Shown here piece after piece: positions 28,509 through 38,291 of a stretch of DNA of 64,000 nt; position 1 is the first letter of the stretch, and every line of letters begins with the position of its first letter. Below the pieces are notes generated by a model that did not search any database, was not told the origin of the DNA, and saw only the letters and a list, made by a program, of their open reading frames with translations. Source of the stretch: Pectobacterium carotovorum (lineage in GTDB: Bacteria > Pseudomonadota > Gammaproteobacteria > Enterobacterales > Enterobacteriaceae); the NCBI GenBank assembly GCA_016415585.1, contig CP066552.1, positions 1,240,001 through 1,304,000 of the forward strand, read 5' to 3'. The translations under genes were made by a program, and so were the position numbers.

Positions 28509-28873
28509 TGCATATATAACGATGAGTATTTTATTTTTCTGATTTAACCCTCATTCTGAAATCGCTCAGGCAGCCTGTAGCCTGAGCGGTATTATCCTTT
28601 CTTTATCCTTCCCCGCTTATTGCTCTCGTTCTCATATAACAATCCTAATGTTTAATTGCATAACAGTATTTTGATTTTTATATCGTAGATATGTTTTATC
28701 GCTATATGACATGTTTATTTGTTATTTTCGGATTTAAGGGGGAATGTGTTGTTTTTTATGGGTAATTTACTGTTATAGGAGAAGTGAAAAGGACTGTATC
28801 TATATATGGTGAATTATGCCTGCTTTACTTCATTCGTATTATTCCAATAAATACTAGCGAGTGAGATAGCATA
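28509..28873. other. AT-rich gap between hpxK and the sulfite reductase gene
   Basis: 365 bp without a gene. A terminator-like hairpin lies near its start (28563-28588). The remainder is strongly AT-rich and must contain the promoter for the 28874 gene. No CysB or other site could be assigned by eye. Confidence 0.6.
28563..28588 (+). terminator. Hairpin terminator after hpxK
   Basis: Perfect 9-bp stem CGCTCAGGC (28563-28571) and GCCTGAGCG (28580-28588), loop 8 nt, followed by GTATTATCCTTTCTTTA. The T-tract is weak, but the placement fits the end of the hpx operon. Confidence 0.55.
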
Positions 28874-30568
28874 ATGAGTGATAAAAAACTGTCGGATAAT
28901 GAGCGTCTTAAAACACAAAGTAATTATCTTCGCGGTACGATTCAAGATGATTTGGCCGACCCGTTAACGGGGGGATTTGTTGCGGATAACTTCCAGTTAA
29001 TTCGTTTTCATGGGATGTATCAGCAGGACGATCGGGATATCAGGCAAGAGCGTATTGCTCAGAAATTAGAGCCGCTGCATACCGTTATGCTGCGCGTCCG
29101 TTTGCCGGGGGGGATCATTACGCCACACCAGTGGCTAGGTATTGATGCCTTTGCGCGCGAGCACACGCTCTATGGCAGCATTCGCATTACTAATCGACAG
29201 ACGGTGCAACTGCATGGTGTGTTGAAAGATGACATCAAGCCCGTGCATAAACTGCTTAATCATCTCGGGCTGGATTCGCGCGCTACCGCGGGGGATGTTA
29301 ACCGCAATGTGTTGTGTACGGCTAACCCAGTTGAATCCGTTTTGCATCGTCAATCGTGGGAATGGGCAAAGAAGATTTCTGAGCACCTTTTACCGCGTAC
29401 AAACGCTTATGCGGAAGTGTGGCTAGATAAAGAGAAAATTATTCAGGCCGATGACGAACCGATTCTGGGAAACAGTTATCTACCGAGAAAATTCAAAACG
29501 GCGGTGGTGATTCCGCCACAAAATGATGTGGATATTCACGCCAACGATCTGAGTTTTGTCGCCATTGGTGATGACGATCAACTGCTGGGCTTCAATGTAT
29601 TGGTGGGCGGTGGCTTGGCGATGACGCAGGGAGATGCCAGCACATATCCCCGTCTGGCGACGGAGTTTGGCTTCATCCCACTGGCAGATACGCTTGCCAT
29701 TGCTGAAGCGGTAGTCTCGACCCAGCGCGATTGGGGCAACCGTGAGAATCGCCGTAACGCGAAGACAAAATATACGCTTGAACGTGTCGGGATCGATGTC
29801 TTTAAAGCCGAGGTCGAACGACGCAGCGGAGTGACGTTTTCTCCACTGAAACCCTACGCCTTTTCTGAGCGCGGCGATCGCATTGGTTGGGTCGAAGGGA
29901 TTGATGGCAAACACCACCTGACCCTGTTTATTCCCAGCGGGCGTCTGCTGGATAAACCGGGCTTACCGAATAAAAGTGGTATTGCGGCGATTGCCAGCGT
30001 GCATAAAGGCGATTTTCGCCTGACGGCGAATCAGAACATCATCATTGCAGGGGTGGAAAGCGAAGACAAACCGCAGATAGATGCGCTAGCTAGACAGTAT
30101 GGGTTGTTGGGTTCATCGCTTTCGTCACAGCGTAAAGATTCCATGGCGTGTGTCTCGTTTCCCACTTGTCCGCTGGCGATGGCCGAGGCAGAGCGAATCC
30201 TGCCGGATGTGGTTTCGGAGATAGAACATCTGTTGCATAAACATGGCGTGGGTGATGAGTCGTTCGTTTTTCGTATTACCGGATGCCCAAATGGCTGTGG
30301 ACGGGCCATGTTAGCGGAGGTGGGGCTGATTGGGCGAGCCGTGGGGCGCTATAGCCTTTACATTGGCGGCAACCGTGAAGGGACGCGTATTCCTCGCTTG
30401 TATAAAGATAATATCGACGTGCCGACATTACTGACTGAAATCGAACGGCTGATTGCCCTGTGGGCGAAAGAGAGAAAGGCGGGCGAAGGCTTTGGTGATT
30501 TTGTTATCAGGGCGAAAATTGTTATGCCTGTGCTCAATGCGCCCGTGGATTTTCATACAGCGGTGTAG
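28874..30568 (+). CDS. Sulfite reductase hemoprotein subunit (CysI-like), stand-alone
   Basis: A 564-aa siroheme/4Fe-4S sulfite reductase beta subunit. The cluster/siroheme cysteines are C426 and C432 (CVSFPTC) and C471 and C475 (CPNGC), each eight residues earlier than in E. coli CysI, and ferredoxin-like repeats flank them ([25 protein letters not shown]). It should reduce sulfite to sulfide with electrons from a CysJ flavoprotein. Unusually, no cysJ or cysH lies next to it: it is a single transcript bounded by AT-rich DNA and a terminator. It may be a paralogue of a cysJIH copy elsewhere, or the sole copy. Confidence 0.88.
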   Translation: MSDKKLSDNERLKTQSNYLRGTIQDDLADPLTGGFVADNFQLIRFHGMYQQDDRDIRQERIAQKLEPLHTVMLRVRLPGGIITPHQWLGIDAFAREHTLYGSIRITNRQTVQLHGVLKDDIKPVHKLLNHLGLDSRATAGDVNRNVLCTANPVESVLHRQSWEWAKKISEHLLPRTNAYAEVWLDKEKIIQADDEPILGNSYLPRKFKTAVVIPPQNDVDIHANDLSFVAIGDDDQLLGFNVLVGGGLAMTQGDASTYPRLATEFGFIPLADTLAIAEAVVSTQRDWGNRENRRNAKTKYTLERVGIDVFKAEVERRSGVTFSPLKPYAFSERGDRIGWVEGIDGKHHLTLFIPSGRLLDKPGLPNKSGIAAIASVHKGDFRLTANQNIIIAGVESEDKPQIDALARQYGLLGSSLSSQRKDSMACVSFPTCPLAMAEAERILPDVVSEIEHLLHKHGVGDESFVFRITGCPNGCGRAMLAEVGLIGRAVGRYSLYIGGNREGTRIPRLYKDNIDVPTLLTEIERLIALWAKERKAGEGFGDFVIRAKIVMPVLNAPVDFHTAV

Positions 30569-30579
30569 CTGAAAAGTTG

Positions 30580-30609
30580 CCCGATCTCATCTTGTATGAT
30601 GAGGTCGGG
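30580..30609. terminator. Bidirectional hairpin between the sulfite reductase gene and yafV
   Basis: A 12-bp stem with one G-U pair (CCCGATCTCATC 30580-30591; GATGAGGTCGGG 30598-30609) between two convergent genes. On the minus strand it is followed by CAACTTTTC. Confidence 0.6.
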
Positions 30610-30627
30610 ACGAGAAAAGCTCGGTAT

Positions 30628-31395
30628 TTATAGCGTAAAGCGATCGGCATCGCGCCAGGCGGGGAAGGATTCCCGGTAGCTTTGCAGCGCTTCCAGCGAC
30701 AGTTCGGCGTCCAGACGGGCAGGCTGATTGGGCGCGGCAGAGGCCAGAATTTCCCCTTGAGCATTAATAATCAGGCTATCGCCACGGTAGCTGTGGCCGT
30801 TGCCGTCGGTGCCAACGCGGTTACAGCCTGCAACGTAGGCTTGGTTCTCAATGGCACGCGCTGCTAGCAGCGTCTGCCAGTGTGCCGCACGAGGCGCAGG
30901 CCAGTTGGCGACATACAGTGCCAGATCGTAATCCTGTCTATTGCGCGACCATACGGGGAAACGCAGGTCGTAACAGATCATCGGGCAGATGCGCCAGCCG
31001 CGCCATTCAATGGTGACTCGCTCTGTTCCTGCCTGATAGTGGTGATGTTCATCCGCCATGCGAAACAGGTGACGTTTATCGTAGTGATACACCTTGCCGT
31101 GCGGATCGACCAGTAGGAACCGGTTCACCGCGCCTTTTGGCGTGTTCACTGCGACGCTGCCACCGATCAGCGCATTGGTCTTCCGCGCCCACTGGTGCAG
31201 CCACGCTTCTACGACTGATTGATCCAGACTGCCTTTGGCGGCTTCCATCGCAAAGCCGGTGGTGAACATCTCCGGCAGCACAATCACATCACGCCCGCTC
31301 ATCTCCGCTAATAAGGTATCGAAGTGGCGCAGGTTGGCTTCGCCATCGCGCCAGACCAGAGGCTGTTGCAGTAATGAAATCTTTAAAGTCGACAT
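30628..31395 (-). CDS. yafV: Omega-amidase YafV (nitrilase superfamily)
   Basis: A 255-aa carbon-nitrogen hydrolase. The Glu-Lys-Cys triad is visible in VLPEMFTTGFAME, YDKRHLFRM and MICYDLRFPVWSR. It matches E. coli YafV across its length. Omega-amidase hydrolyses alpha-ketoglutaramate, the product of glutamine-dependent transamination. Its overlap with the ybdL aminotransferase gene (13 bp) and the neighbouring mtnBCD genes place it as the step that pulls the final methionine salvage transamination forward. Confidence 0.92.
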   Translation of the reverse strand: MSTLKISLLQQPLVWRDGEANLRHFDTLLAEMSGRDVIVLPEMFTTGFAMEAAKGSLDQSVVEAWLHQWARKTNALIGGSVAVNTPKGAVNRFLLVDPHGKVYHYDKRHLFRMADEHHHYQAGTERVTIEWRGWRICPMICYDLRFPVWSRNRQDYDLALYVANWPAPRAAHWQTLLAARAIENQAYVAGCNRVGTDGNGHSYRGDSLIINAQGEILASAAPNQPARLDAELSLEALQSYRESFPAWRDADRFTL

Positions 31396-32540
31396 AAACG
31401 CTCCGCAGCGGCATCCAACGTCGCTTCCTGTTTAGCAAAGCATAGTCGAATCAGCGTATGTGGGAACGGATCGGCGCAAAAGACGGACAGCGGAATGGCC
31501 GCGACGCCAACGTGCTCGGTCAGCCAGCGGCAGAAACTGACATCGTCCAGGTCGGAAATCGCCCGATAGTCCGCCAGCAGGAAGTAGGTGCCTTCGCAGG
31601 GGAGAATGTCAAAACGGCTGCCCGCCAGCGCCTTGATGAAACGATCGCGCTTGGTACGGTAAAAATCAGGTAGTTCGCGCCAGTGTTGCGGCTGTTCGCG
31701 CAGCATATCGGCGATGGCGAACTGCGCAGGCGTGTTCACGGAGAACGTCAGATACTGGTGAACCTTACGGACTTCCGCACTCAATGCAGCTGGCGCGACG
31801 CAGTAGCCGACTTTCCAACCGGTCATGTGGAACGTTTTGCCAAACGATGAAACGGCGATAGCGCGTTGACGCAGCGACGGGTGTGCCAGCACGCTAGCGT
31901 GTCCTTCACTGTCGAAGCAGATGTGTTCGTAGACTTCATCGCTCAGTACGAAGATGTCGCGTGTGGCAATTGCCTGCCACAGTTGCTCAAAATCGGCCTT
32001 CTGCCAGACGGTAGCGGACGGGTTGTGCGGTGTATTCAGGATGACCAAACGAGTACGATCGCTCAGCAAACTGGCAAAATGCGACCAGTCCACGCGAAAT
32101 GCAGGCGGCTGCAAGGCGATGCGTTTGAGTACGCCGCCAGCCAGTGTGACAGCGGGCGCATAGCTGTCATAGCTGGGATCGAAACAAATCACTTCGTCGC
32201 CGGGGCGCACTAGTGCCGCAATGGCGGCAAACAGCGCTTCTGTCGCGCCCGCCGTGACGGTGACTTCGCTATCGGCATCCGGTCGCCAGCCGTACAGCTC
32301 TGCGGTTTTTTCAGCAATCACCTGACGCAGCGGCGCAACACCGGTCATTGGCGCATATTGGTTTGCGCCCTGACTGACATGATACGCCAGCCGCTGTTGT
32401 AAATAATCCGGGCCGTCAAAATCAGGGAAACCTTGTGATAGATTGATGGCCTGATGCTGTTGGGCCAGTGCACTCATCTGGGTAAAGATGGTGGTGCCCA
32501 GCGAAGGCAGTTTACTGTCGGGGATCAGAGCGGCGCTCAT
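31383..32540 (-). CDS. ybdL: Methionine/glutamine aminotransferase (YbdL/MtnE)
   Basis: A 385-aa class I PLP aminotransferase. The family start PSLGTTIFTQMSALAQQHQA, INLSQGFPDFDGPDYL, the substrate segment NTPHNPSATVW, and the Schiff-base Lys in VSSFGKTFHMTGWKVGY are all present. It should convert 4-methylthio-2-oxobutanoate to methionine, the last step of salvage, using glutamine or aromatic donors. ATG 32540 gives E. coli-like length; the TTG at 32561 is an upstream alternative. Tandem MetJ boxes lie just upstream, and it is divergent from mtnB. Confidence 0.9.
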   Translation of the reverse strand: MSAALIPDSKLPSLGTTIFTQMSALAQQHQAINLSQGFPDFDGPDYLQQRLAYHVSQGANQYAPMTGVAPLRQVIAEKTAELYGWRPDADSEVTVTAGATEALFAAIAALVRPGDEVICFDPSYDSYAPAVTLAGGVLKRIALQPPAFRVDWSHFASLLSDRTRLVILNTPHNPSATVWQKADFEQLWQAIATRDIFVLSDEVYEHICFDSEGHASVLAHPSLRQRAIAVSSFGKTFHMTGWKVGYCVAPAALSAEVRKVHQYLTFSVNTPAQFAIADMLREQPQHWRELPDFYRTKRDRFIKALAGSRFDILPCEGTYFLLADYRAISDLDDVSFCRWLTEHVGVAAIPLSVFCADPFPHTLIRLCFAKQEATLDAAAERLCRL

Positions 32541-32608
32541 AGCGGGGTGGAACTCCTGCAAGCCTGTATTGCTTGGTAATATAACATGCTGTTAGTATTT
32601 GGCAATCA

Positions 32609-32640
32609 AGACGCTTGGACGTTTAAACGGCTAAATGCCT
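32609..32640. promoter_or_regulatory. Tandem MetJ boxes between ybdL and mtnB
   Basis: Four contiguous 8-mers resemble AGACGTCT: AGACGCTT (6/8), GGACGTTT (6/8), AAACGGCT (6/8) and AAATGCCT (5/8). MetJ-SAM binds such tandem boxes cooperatively. The site lies in the ybdL/mtnB divergent promoter and would repress both when SAM is plentiful. Confidence 0.65.
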
Positions 32641-32720
32641 TTGCGTGCTAAGACATAATGAAAAAATCTAAACCTGCAACTGCATGCTTTGAAACAGAGA
32701 GACCAAAAACGGGAAGCCTC

Positions 32721-33338
32721 ATGACTGAAAATCAACAATTGACGGCGCTGCTTGCGGCCTGCCACTGGATAGGTGAGAAGGGCTGGTGTCCGGCGACGGG
32801 CGGCAATATGTCCGTGCGCCTTGATGAAGCGCAGTGCCTGATTACCGAATCGGGTAAAGATAAAGGCAGTCTTCAGGCAGAGGATTTCCTGCTGGTAGAG
32901 ATTGCCACTAACCATGTGCCGAGCGGGCGTACGCCGTCGGCGGAAACGGGGCTGCATACGCTGCTGTATCGCCGTGAGCCGACTATCGGCGCGGTGCTGC
33001 ACACGCACTCGGTGAACGCGACGGTGCTGTCTCGGGTAGAGAAGGGCGCTGAACTGGTGCTGCACGGTTACGAAATGCAAAAGTCGTTGGCCGGGCAGAG
33101 TACTCATTTGGATCGCGTGGCGATCCCCATTTTCGATAACGATCAGGATATTCCGGCGCTGGCGCAGCGGGTGACCGAGTACGCCAGCCACACATCGCTA
33201 CGCTATGGCTTTCTGGTGCGCGGCCACGGCCTTTACTGCTGGGGCGCGACGGTGAAAGAAGCACGTCGGCATCTGGAAGGACTAGAGTTCCTGTTCCAAT
33301 GTGAATTGCAGCGTCGACTGCTGGAGGCGAAAGCATGA
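32721..33338 (+). CDS. mtnB: Methylthioribulose-1-phosphate dehydratase MtnB
   Basis: A 205-aa class II aldolase-fold zinc enzyme that dehydrates 5-methylthioribulose-1-phosphate. It has TGGNMSVRL, the zinc-binding [15 protein letters not shown] and a second His in [13 protein letters not shown] 32721 gives the usual length; an in-frame ATG at 32658 would add 21 residues (MKKSKPATACF...) not seen in relatives. It is first of mtnBCD, with a 4-bp overlap into mtnC, and has MetJ boxes upstream. Confidence 0.93.
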   Translation: MTENQQLTALLAACHWIGEKGWCPATGGNMSVRLDEAQCLITESGKDKGSLQAEDFLLVEIATNHVPSGRTPSAETGLHTLLYRREPTIGAVLHTHSVNATVLSRVEKGAELVLHGYEMQKSLAGQSTHLDRVAIPIFDNDQDIPALAQRVTEYASHTSLRYGFLVRGHGLYCWGATVKEARRHLEGLEFLFQCELQRRLLEAKA

Positions 33339-34024
33339 TTAACGCGATCGTGACCGACATTGAAGGCACCACCAGCGACATCCGTTTTGTTCACACCGTG
33401 TTGTTCCCTTATGCCCGTGAACGACTGGCCGACACGGTGCGGCAGCAGGGTAGCGATCCTGAGATCGCGCAGGCGCTGGATGCGTTGCGTCAGGAACTGG
33501 GTCAGCCCGATGCGGATAATGATGCACTGATTACCGCGCTGAATCAGTTTATGGATGAAGATCGTAAATCCACCGCGCTGAAACAGCTGCAAGGCATTAT
33601 CTGGCGTGCGGGCTACCGTAACGGCGATTTTCAGGGGCATCTGTACCCCGAAGTGGCCGCGCAACTCGCCGCATGGCAGCAGCAGGGCCTGCGCCTGTAT
33701 GTGTATTCATCAGGGTCGGTAGAAGCGCAGCAGTTGCTGTTCGGCTACAGCAATGCGGGTGACCTGCGTCCGCTGTTCAGCGACTATTTTGATACTCGCG
33801 TCGGTGCGAAGCGGGAGACCGATTCTTATCGCACGATTGCGCAAGCCATCGGGCTACCTGCTGCGCAACTGTTATTTCTGTCGGACATTCGTCAGGAGCT
33901 GGATGCCGCGCAGGAGGCCGGCTGGCACACCTGTCAGCTTATCCGTGATGATGCGGATAGCGTAAGCCGTCACCGTCAGGTGGCACGTTTTGACCAGATC
34001 GACTTACCGGAGTACGCCCAATGA
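33335..34024 (+). CDS. mtnC: Enolase-phosphatase MtnC
   Basis: A 229-aa HAD-family bifunctional enzyme (2,3-diketo-5-methylthiopentyl-1-phosphate enolase and phosphatase). HAD motif I is [14 protein letters not shown], motif II lies in [14 protein letters not shown], and the acidic motif IV is [16 protein letters not shown]. It feeds acireductone to MtnD. Four-base overlaps with both neighbours indicate translational coupling. Confidence 0.95.
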   Translation: MINAIVTDIEGTTSDIRFVHTVLFPYARERLADTVRQQGSDPEIAQALDALRQELGQPDADNDALITALNQFMDEDRKSTALKQLQGIIWRAGYRNGDFQGHLYPEVAAQLAAWQQQGLRLYVYSSGSVEAQQLLFGYSNAGDLRPLFSDYFDTRVGAKRETDSYRTIAQAIGLPAAQLLFLSDIRQELDAAQEAGWHTCQLIRDDADSVSRHRQVARFDQIDLPEYAQ

Positions 34025-34566
34025 GTGGATTAACCATTTTTAGCGACAGCGATGCAAGCCAGCCGATTTGGCAAAGTCAGGATGCCGAGGCGATTCAGAA
34101 GCAGCTGAATGAGATCGGTGTACGTTTTGAACGCTGGGAAGCCAGCCAGAAGCTGAGCGACGCGCCGTCGTCTGAAGAAGTGCTGGCGGCCTACCAGCAT
34201 GAAATCGATAAGCTGGTAGAAGAAAAAGGCTATCAGAGCTGGGACGTTATCAGCATGCGTTCTGATAATCCGCAGCGCGCGGAGTTACGCACCAAATTTT
34301 TATCCGAGCATGTCCACCATGAAGACGAAGTGCGCTTTTTCGTGGAAGGCGCGGGGCTGTTCTGCCTGCACCTGAACGGCAAGATTTACCAGATTCTGTG
34401 TGAGAAGAACGATCTGCTATCCGTACCCGCAGGCACGGCGCACTGGTTTGATATGGGACCGGAGCCGCACTTCACCGCCATCCGCCTGTTTGATAATCCG
34501 GAAGGGTGGATAGCGCATTTCACCGGCGATAAGATCGCGGATGCGTATCCGAAGTTGGAGCGATAG
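34021..34566 (+). CDS. mtnD: Acireductone dioxygenase MtnD
   Basis: A 181-aa cupin dioxygenase. The metal-binding H-x-H-x4-E cluster is in [14 protein letters not shown], with the distal His in [11 protein letters not shown]. With Fe(II) it yields 4-methylthio-2-oxobutanoate and formate, which YbdL converts to methionine; with Ni it gives an off-pathway product. It ends mtnBCD and is followed by hairpins and then the T6SS island. Confidence 0.95.
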   Translation: MSGLTIFSDSDASQPIWQSQDAEAIQKQLNEIGVRFERWEASQKLSDAPSSEEVLAAYQHEIDKLVEEKGYQSWDVISMRSDNPQRAELRTKFLSEHVHHEDEVRFFVEGAGLFCLHLNGKIYQILCEKNDLLSVPAGTAHWFDMGPEPHFTAIRLFDNPEGWIAHFTGDKIADAYPKLER

Positions 34567-34617
34567 CTTGTAGGGTTTTATGCCCTTATTCCACGGACGA
34601 AAATGGTTTATCAATAG

Positions 34618-34649
34618 TCTAAGAACAGGGTAGATGCTCTGTTCTTAGA
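34618..34649 (+). terminator. Hairpin after mtnBCD
   Basis: Perfect 11-bp stem TCTAAGAACAG (34618-34628) and CTGTTCTTAGA (34639-34649), loop 10 nt, 51 bp beyond the mtnD stop. The following T-run is short, so it may also serve as an mRNA 3' end stabiliser. Confidence 0.6.
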
Positions 34650-34716
34650 TGATGATTGAGTCTTTTAGTTAGTTATCTAATTTATTCTTAATGATATTAT
34701 TTTAATATTAATCAAT

Positions 34717-34744
34717 GGACTTGCTTCGTTTTAGTCCTTTTTTT
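34717..34744 (+). terminator. Second terminator upstream of vgrG
   Basis: GGACT (34717-34721) pairs with AGTCC (34733-34737), followed by seven Ts. The short stem with a good T-tract fits an intrinsic terminator. Confidence 0.5.
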
Positions 34745-35024
34745 GTGCTATTGGCTCTGCGAACATCTTGTTATTCTTTACGCGTATTTTTTTAAAAGGA
34801 ATAGCGTCAAGGATGCCACATGGAACGTTTTCATCACTCTTCACACCGTTTCAACCCCGCGACCTTCTTGTTTCCCACGACGTGAACATACCGAATCGCT
34901 GCTCGATTTAAATGCTCTGCGCTTTTCACCTGCGTGGCGTTTTTGCTCATATGGCGTTTAGCCAGAATGGCGTGCATGCGGTAGCCGTGGCGGCAGAGCA
35001 ACAATAACAATAAGGAGAAAGCCG

Positions 35025-37052
35025 ATGGCAAACAGTACAGGATTACAGTTCACCGTAAAGGTCGGTGCCCTGGAAGCAGGCACTTTCGCGGTGGTGGATT
35101 TCAGGCTGGATGAAGGGCTGAACCGGCCTTTCAGTCTGTCGCTGAGTCTGGCGAGCGCGTTGCCGGATGTCGATTTCGGCGCGGTGCTGGACCAGCCGTG
35201 CGAGCTGATGATTTGGTATGAAGGCGAACTGAAACGTCGGGTCAGCGGGATTATCAGCGGCTTCACGCAGGGCGACACCGGATTCCGGCGCACACGCTAT
35301 CAGGCGGAAGTTCGTCCAGCACTGTGGCGGCTAGGGTTGCGTACCAACGCCCGCATCTTTCAGGCCCAAAAGCCGGAGGCGATTATCGGTGCACTGCTGG
35401 AAGAAGCGGGCATTACCGACTACGCCTTTGCACTGCGTAACGAGCACGCAGTGCGCGAATATTGCGTGCAGTATCGGGAAAGCGATTTAGCCTTTATCAC
35501 CCGTCTGGCTGCCGAGGAGGGAATGTACTTCTTCCACGAATACGAAGAGGGCAAACACCGAGTGGTGTTTGCCGACGATGCGGGTGCACTGACCAAAGGC
35601 CCTGAGCTGTTCTTCAATCTGGCGACACATGGGCTGAGTGAAGGCGAATATGTCCGGCGCTTCCACTACGCGGAGCGGGTAAGCACATCGGATGTCGAGC
35701 TGAAAGACTACAGCTTCAAAACACCGGCTTACGGGCTGTCGCACAAGAAGATAAGCGGCGAACTAGAACACCAGCGCGAAAGCTATCAGCATTACGACTA
35801 TCCGGGCCGCTATAAGCAAGACCCGAGCGGCAAGGCGTTCAGCGGCTACCGGCTGGATGCGCTGCGCTCAGGGGCGGTGACGAGCGAAGGGGAATCCAAC
35901 TGCGCGGGGCTGATGCCGGGCAACACGTTTACGCTGACGGAACACCCGAATGCGGCGCTGAACGCAGTGTGGCAGACAGTGAGCGTCACGCACGTCGGGC
36001 AACAGCCGCAGGCGCTGGAAGAGGAAAGCGGCGGCGAACCGACGACCATGAGCAACAGTTTTACTGTGGTGAAAGGCACGACGACGTGGCGTGCCGCCAT
36101 GCCCTACAAACCGAGGGTGGACGGCCCGCAAATCGCCACCGTCGTCGGTCCAACGGGGGAAGAGATCTACTGCGACCAGTATGGTCGGGTAAAACTGCAA
36201 TTCCCGTGGGACCGCTACGGGGCGAGTAACGACCAGAGTTCCTGCTGGGTGCGCGTCAGTCAGGGCTGGGCGGGCGGCCAGTACGGAATGATTGCCATCC
36301 CGCGCATCGGGCATGAAGTGATTGTTAGCTTCCTTGAAGGCGACCCCGACCAGCCGATTGTGACTGGGCGAACCTTTCATGCGACTAATCCGTCCCCCTA
36401 TCCGCTGCCTGCTAACAAGACGCGTACCGTACTGCGTACGAAGACGCATCAAGGTGAAGGATTTAACGAGCTGCGCTTTGAGGATCAGGCCGGTCAGGAA
36501 GAGATTTATATTCACGGGCAGAAAGATCTCAAGGCGCTCGTTGAGAATGACGTGGTCTGGCATATCAAACATGATGCCCACACGGAGATTGATAATGAGC
36601 GAGTCACCCGCGTTAAAGCCAACGATCACCTGACGGTGGAGAACGAGAAACGTGACCACGTGAAAGGAGGCCTCTCGCTGACCGTTGATGCGTCGATGCA
36701 TCAGAAACTGGGGCAAGCGTTACTGATTGAGGCGGGTGAGGAAGTGCATGTAAAAGCGGGGGCTAAGGTGGTTCTTGAAGCGGGCGCGGAGCTGACGCTG
36801 AAAGTCGGGGGAAGCTTCGTGAAGATCGATCCCAGTGGCGTGACGCTGGTCGGCCCCGGCATCAAGATGAATTCAGGTGGCAGCCCGGGTTGTGGCTCTG
36901 GTTGGGCAGGTCAACTGCCCTCATTACCGGGAACGGTTGAGGTGATTGCGCTGCCCCAACTGCCCAAAATACCGCCTCTTGAAAAACCGGTCTGTATTCC
37001 CTGTCTACTGCGTGCCATGGCGCAGGGCGATGCATTGATACAGGGAGAATAA
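35025..37052 (+). CDS. vgrG: T6SS spike protein VgrG
   Basis: A 675-aa VgrG (TssI). The gp27-like base covers roughly residues 1-370 ([40 protein letters not shown]). A gp5-like OB fold follows ([51 protein letters not shown]). Then comes a DUF2345-type beta-helix spike (repeats near [20 protein letters not shown]). The last ~60 residues form a Pro/Cys-containing tail ([12 protein letters not shown]) that probably docks the DUF4123 adaptor and cargo. It heads an operon of adaptor, three effector-like pairs and PAAR. No other structural T6SS genes are nearby, so this is an orphan vgrG island. Confidence 0.95.
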   Translation: MANSTGLQFTVKVGALEAGTFAVVDFRLDEGLNRPFSLSLSLASALPDVDFGAVLDQPCELMIWYEGELKRRVSGIISGFTQGDTGFRRTRYQAEVRPALWRLGLRTNARIFQAQKPEAIIGALLEEAGITDYAFALRNEHAVREYCVQYRESDLAFITRLAAEEGMYFFHEYEEGKHRVVFADDAGALTKGPELFFNLATHGLSEGEYVRRFHYAERVSTSDVELKDYSFKTPAYGLSHKKISGELEHQRESYQHYDYPGRYKQDPSGKAFSGYRLDALRSGAVTSEGESNCAGLMPGNTFTLTEHPNAALNAVWQTVSVTHVGQQPQALEEESGGEPTTMSNSFTVVKGTTTWRAAMPYKPRVDGPQIATVVGPTGEEIYCDQYGRVKLQFPWDRYGASNDQSSCWVRVSQGWAGGQYGMIAIPRIGHEVIVSFLEGDPDQPIVTGRTFHATNPSPYPLPANKTRTVLRTKTHQGEGFNELRFEDQAGQEEIYIHGQKDLKALVENDVVWHIKHDAHTEIDNERVTRVKANDHLTVENEKRDHVKGGLSLTVDASMHQKLGQALLIEAGEEVHVKAGAKVVLEAGAELTLKVGGSFVKIDPSGVTLVGPGIKMNSGGSPGCGSGWAGQLPSLPGTVEVIALPQLPKIPPLEKPVCIPCLLRAMAQGDALIQGE

Positions 37053-37053
37053 G

Positions 37054-37779
37054 ATGCTACCTGAAACTATCTGGCACCGGGGTGCCTGTATCGCCCTGCT
37101 GGAAGGGGCGAACCTCACCGCTGAACAGCGCGAACAGTTGAGCAAAAATCCGTTTTTACCGCTCTATTTTCATGATGACTTGTTTGAATTGATCAATCTG
37201 GGCCCCTGGCTTTGGCATTGTTCACCAGAGGATGAAAGATTACTGGCGACGCTTGTTCAGCAGGGGCACGTGGTTGGCCTGTTGGAGAGCGACCAATCCC
37301 TTAGCGCTTTGCAAAAGCAACTGGCTTTGGGGGTGAGGGTGATTGAACCCGCAGGGCAATTTAGCCAACTGCTGCGGTTCTACACGCCGCACGCGTTGCC
37401 TCTGCTTGTTGAACAACACGACGCCCCGTGGCTCGGTGGGCTGTTTGGCGGGATCGATCGCTGGTGGTTACGAGAATGCGACGGCAGTTGGCGCGAACTG
37501 AGTCTATCGATTCCTCCCACTGAACCTGTTCTGGTGAGATTGACGTCTGAGTTATATCAAGCGTTGCAAGGTTTGCCTGACGAGCATCGTCTGCTCACTC
37601 TGTGGCAAGAGGGAGATAGCATCAGACATTTCCCGTCCTGTGAAAGGATGAGCATGGTTCGTAAGGCATTGGCGAAAGCCGAGCAGGCTGGTGCGACAGA
37701 GTCTCAAAGACGGTTGTGGGCATTCGCCTATCTGGAAGGTGGTCAGCAAGCGTTGGAAGAACAAAAGGGACGAACATGA
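37054..37779 (+). CDS. DUF4123 T6SS effector adaptor (Tap/Tec-like)
   Basis: A 241-aa protein of the DUF4123 adaptor family, which loads effectors onto VgrG. The recognisable region covers residues 30-165: PFLPLYFHDDLFELINLGPW, LLESDQSLSALQKQLALGVR, LLRFYTPHALPLLVEQHDAPW. It starts one base after the vgrG stop and overlaps the first DUF3304 gene by 4 bp, so spike, adaptor and cargo genes are translationally linked. Only one adaptor serves the three Tle1-like copies. Confidence 0.85.
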   Translation: MLPETIWHRGACIALLEGANLTAEQREQLSKNPFLPLYFHDDLFELINLGPWLWHCSPEDERLLATLVQQGHVVGLLESDQSLSALQKQLALGVRVIEPAGQFSQLLRFYTPHALPLLVEQHDAPWLGGLFGGIDRWWLRECDGSWRELSLSIPPTEPVLVRLTSELYQALQGLPDEHRLLTLWQEGDSIRHFPSCERMSMVRKALAKAEQAGATESQRRLWAFAYLEGGQQALEEQKGRT

Positions 37780-38291
37780 GCGCAGCAAGCGGTTTGACGA
37801 GGGCGATTTCAGGGTTGATAACGGCAATATGGCAGATATTGCCGCGATGGGGGCGGTGGCTGGCGAGCATTCTTCTGGTGCTCTGGCTAGGCTGGACGTT
37901 CCTGATACAGGATCGGCATGGCGGGGCGTCATTGGTTGTGATGTCAGTAATGGATCGACCCATTAGCTATGCCTATGTCAACGGCAATATGGGGGGAAAC
38001 ACAGATGCATTTGACGGACGGAATGCGGGAGGGAAAACCGCAGGCCCCTATCGGATAACTGGGGATACGGTCAAAATTGATTGGGAGTTGGATATGACCG
38101 AGGAACAGGAAAAAGCAGGGTTTCAATTCGAAAAACATACGACCACTTTGCCGATGCCAAAGCGTGAGAAGGGACAAGATGATTTCTGCGTACTGTTCTT
38201 GCCAGATAACAAGCCGATGATACGTTGGACCTATCGCTGTCACCTTGATATGCAGGATGTAATAGACACTTATCGGACGAGGAAATTGTGA
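37776..38291 (+). CDS. DUF3304-like membrane-anchored protein, copy 1 (candidate immunity)
   Basis: A 171-aa protein. A basic amphipathic N-terminus (LTRAISGLITAIWQILPRWG) leads into one TM helix (LASILLVLWLGWTFLI), with positive charges before it, so the domain after it (from DRHGG) should face the periplasm. That domain matches DUF3304 by YAYVNGNMGGNTDAF and the conserved TLPMPKREKGQ. It is paired with the following Tle1-like gene and overlaps it at the stop/start. Periplasmic placement fits immunity to a periplasm-acting phospholipase-type effector, but this is inference. Confidence 0.75.
   Translation: MSAASGLTRAISGLITAIWQILPRWGRWLASILLVLWLGWTFLIQDRHGGASLVVMSVMDRPISYAYVNGNMGGNTDAFDGRNAGGKTAGPYRITGDTVKIDWELDMTEEQEKAGFQFEKHTTTLPMPKREKGQDDFCVLFLPDNKPMIRWTYRCHLDMQDVIDTYRTRKL

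Larger units (their letters stand above)
34567..35024. other. Gap between mtnD and vgrG (left island boundary)
   Basis: 458 bp with no convincing gene. It contains two hairpins (34618-34649 and 34717-34744), the first half AT-rich, the second closer to coding GC content and possibly a decayed remnant. No hcp gene, tRNA or integrase is present. The vgrG ribosome binding site AAGGAG ends the gap. Confidence 0.55.

Noticed and set aside
34743..34961. Possible small ORF upstream of vgrG (72 codons)
   Set aside because: No ribosome binding site, and Cys/Arg/Phe-rich without family resemblance; treated as noncoding or decayed DNA.
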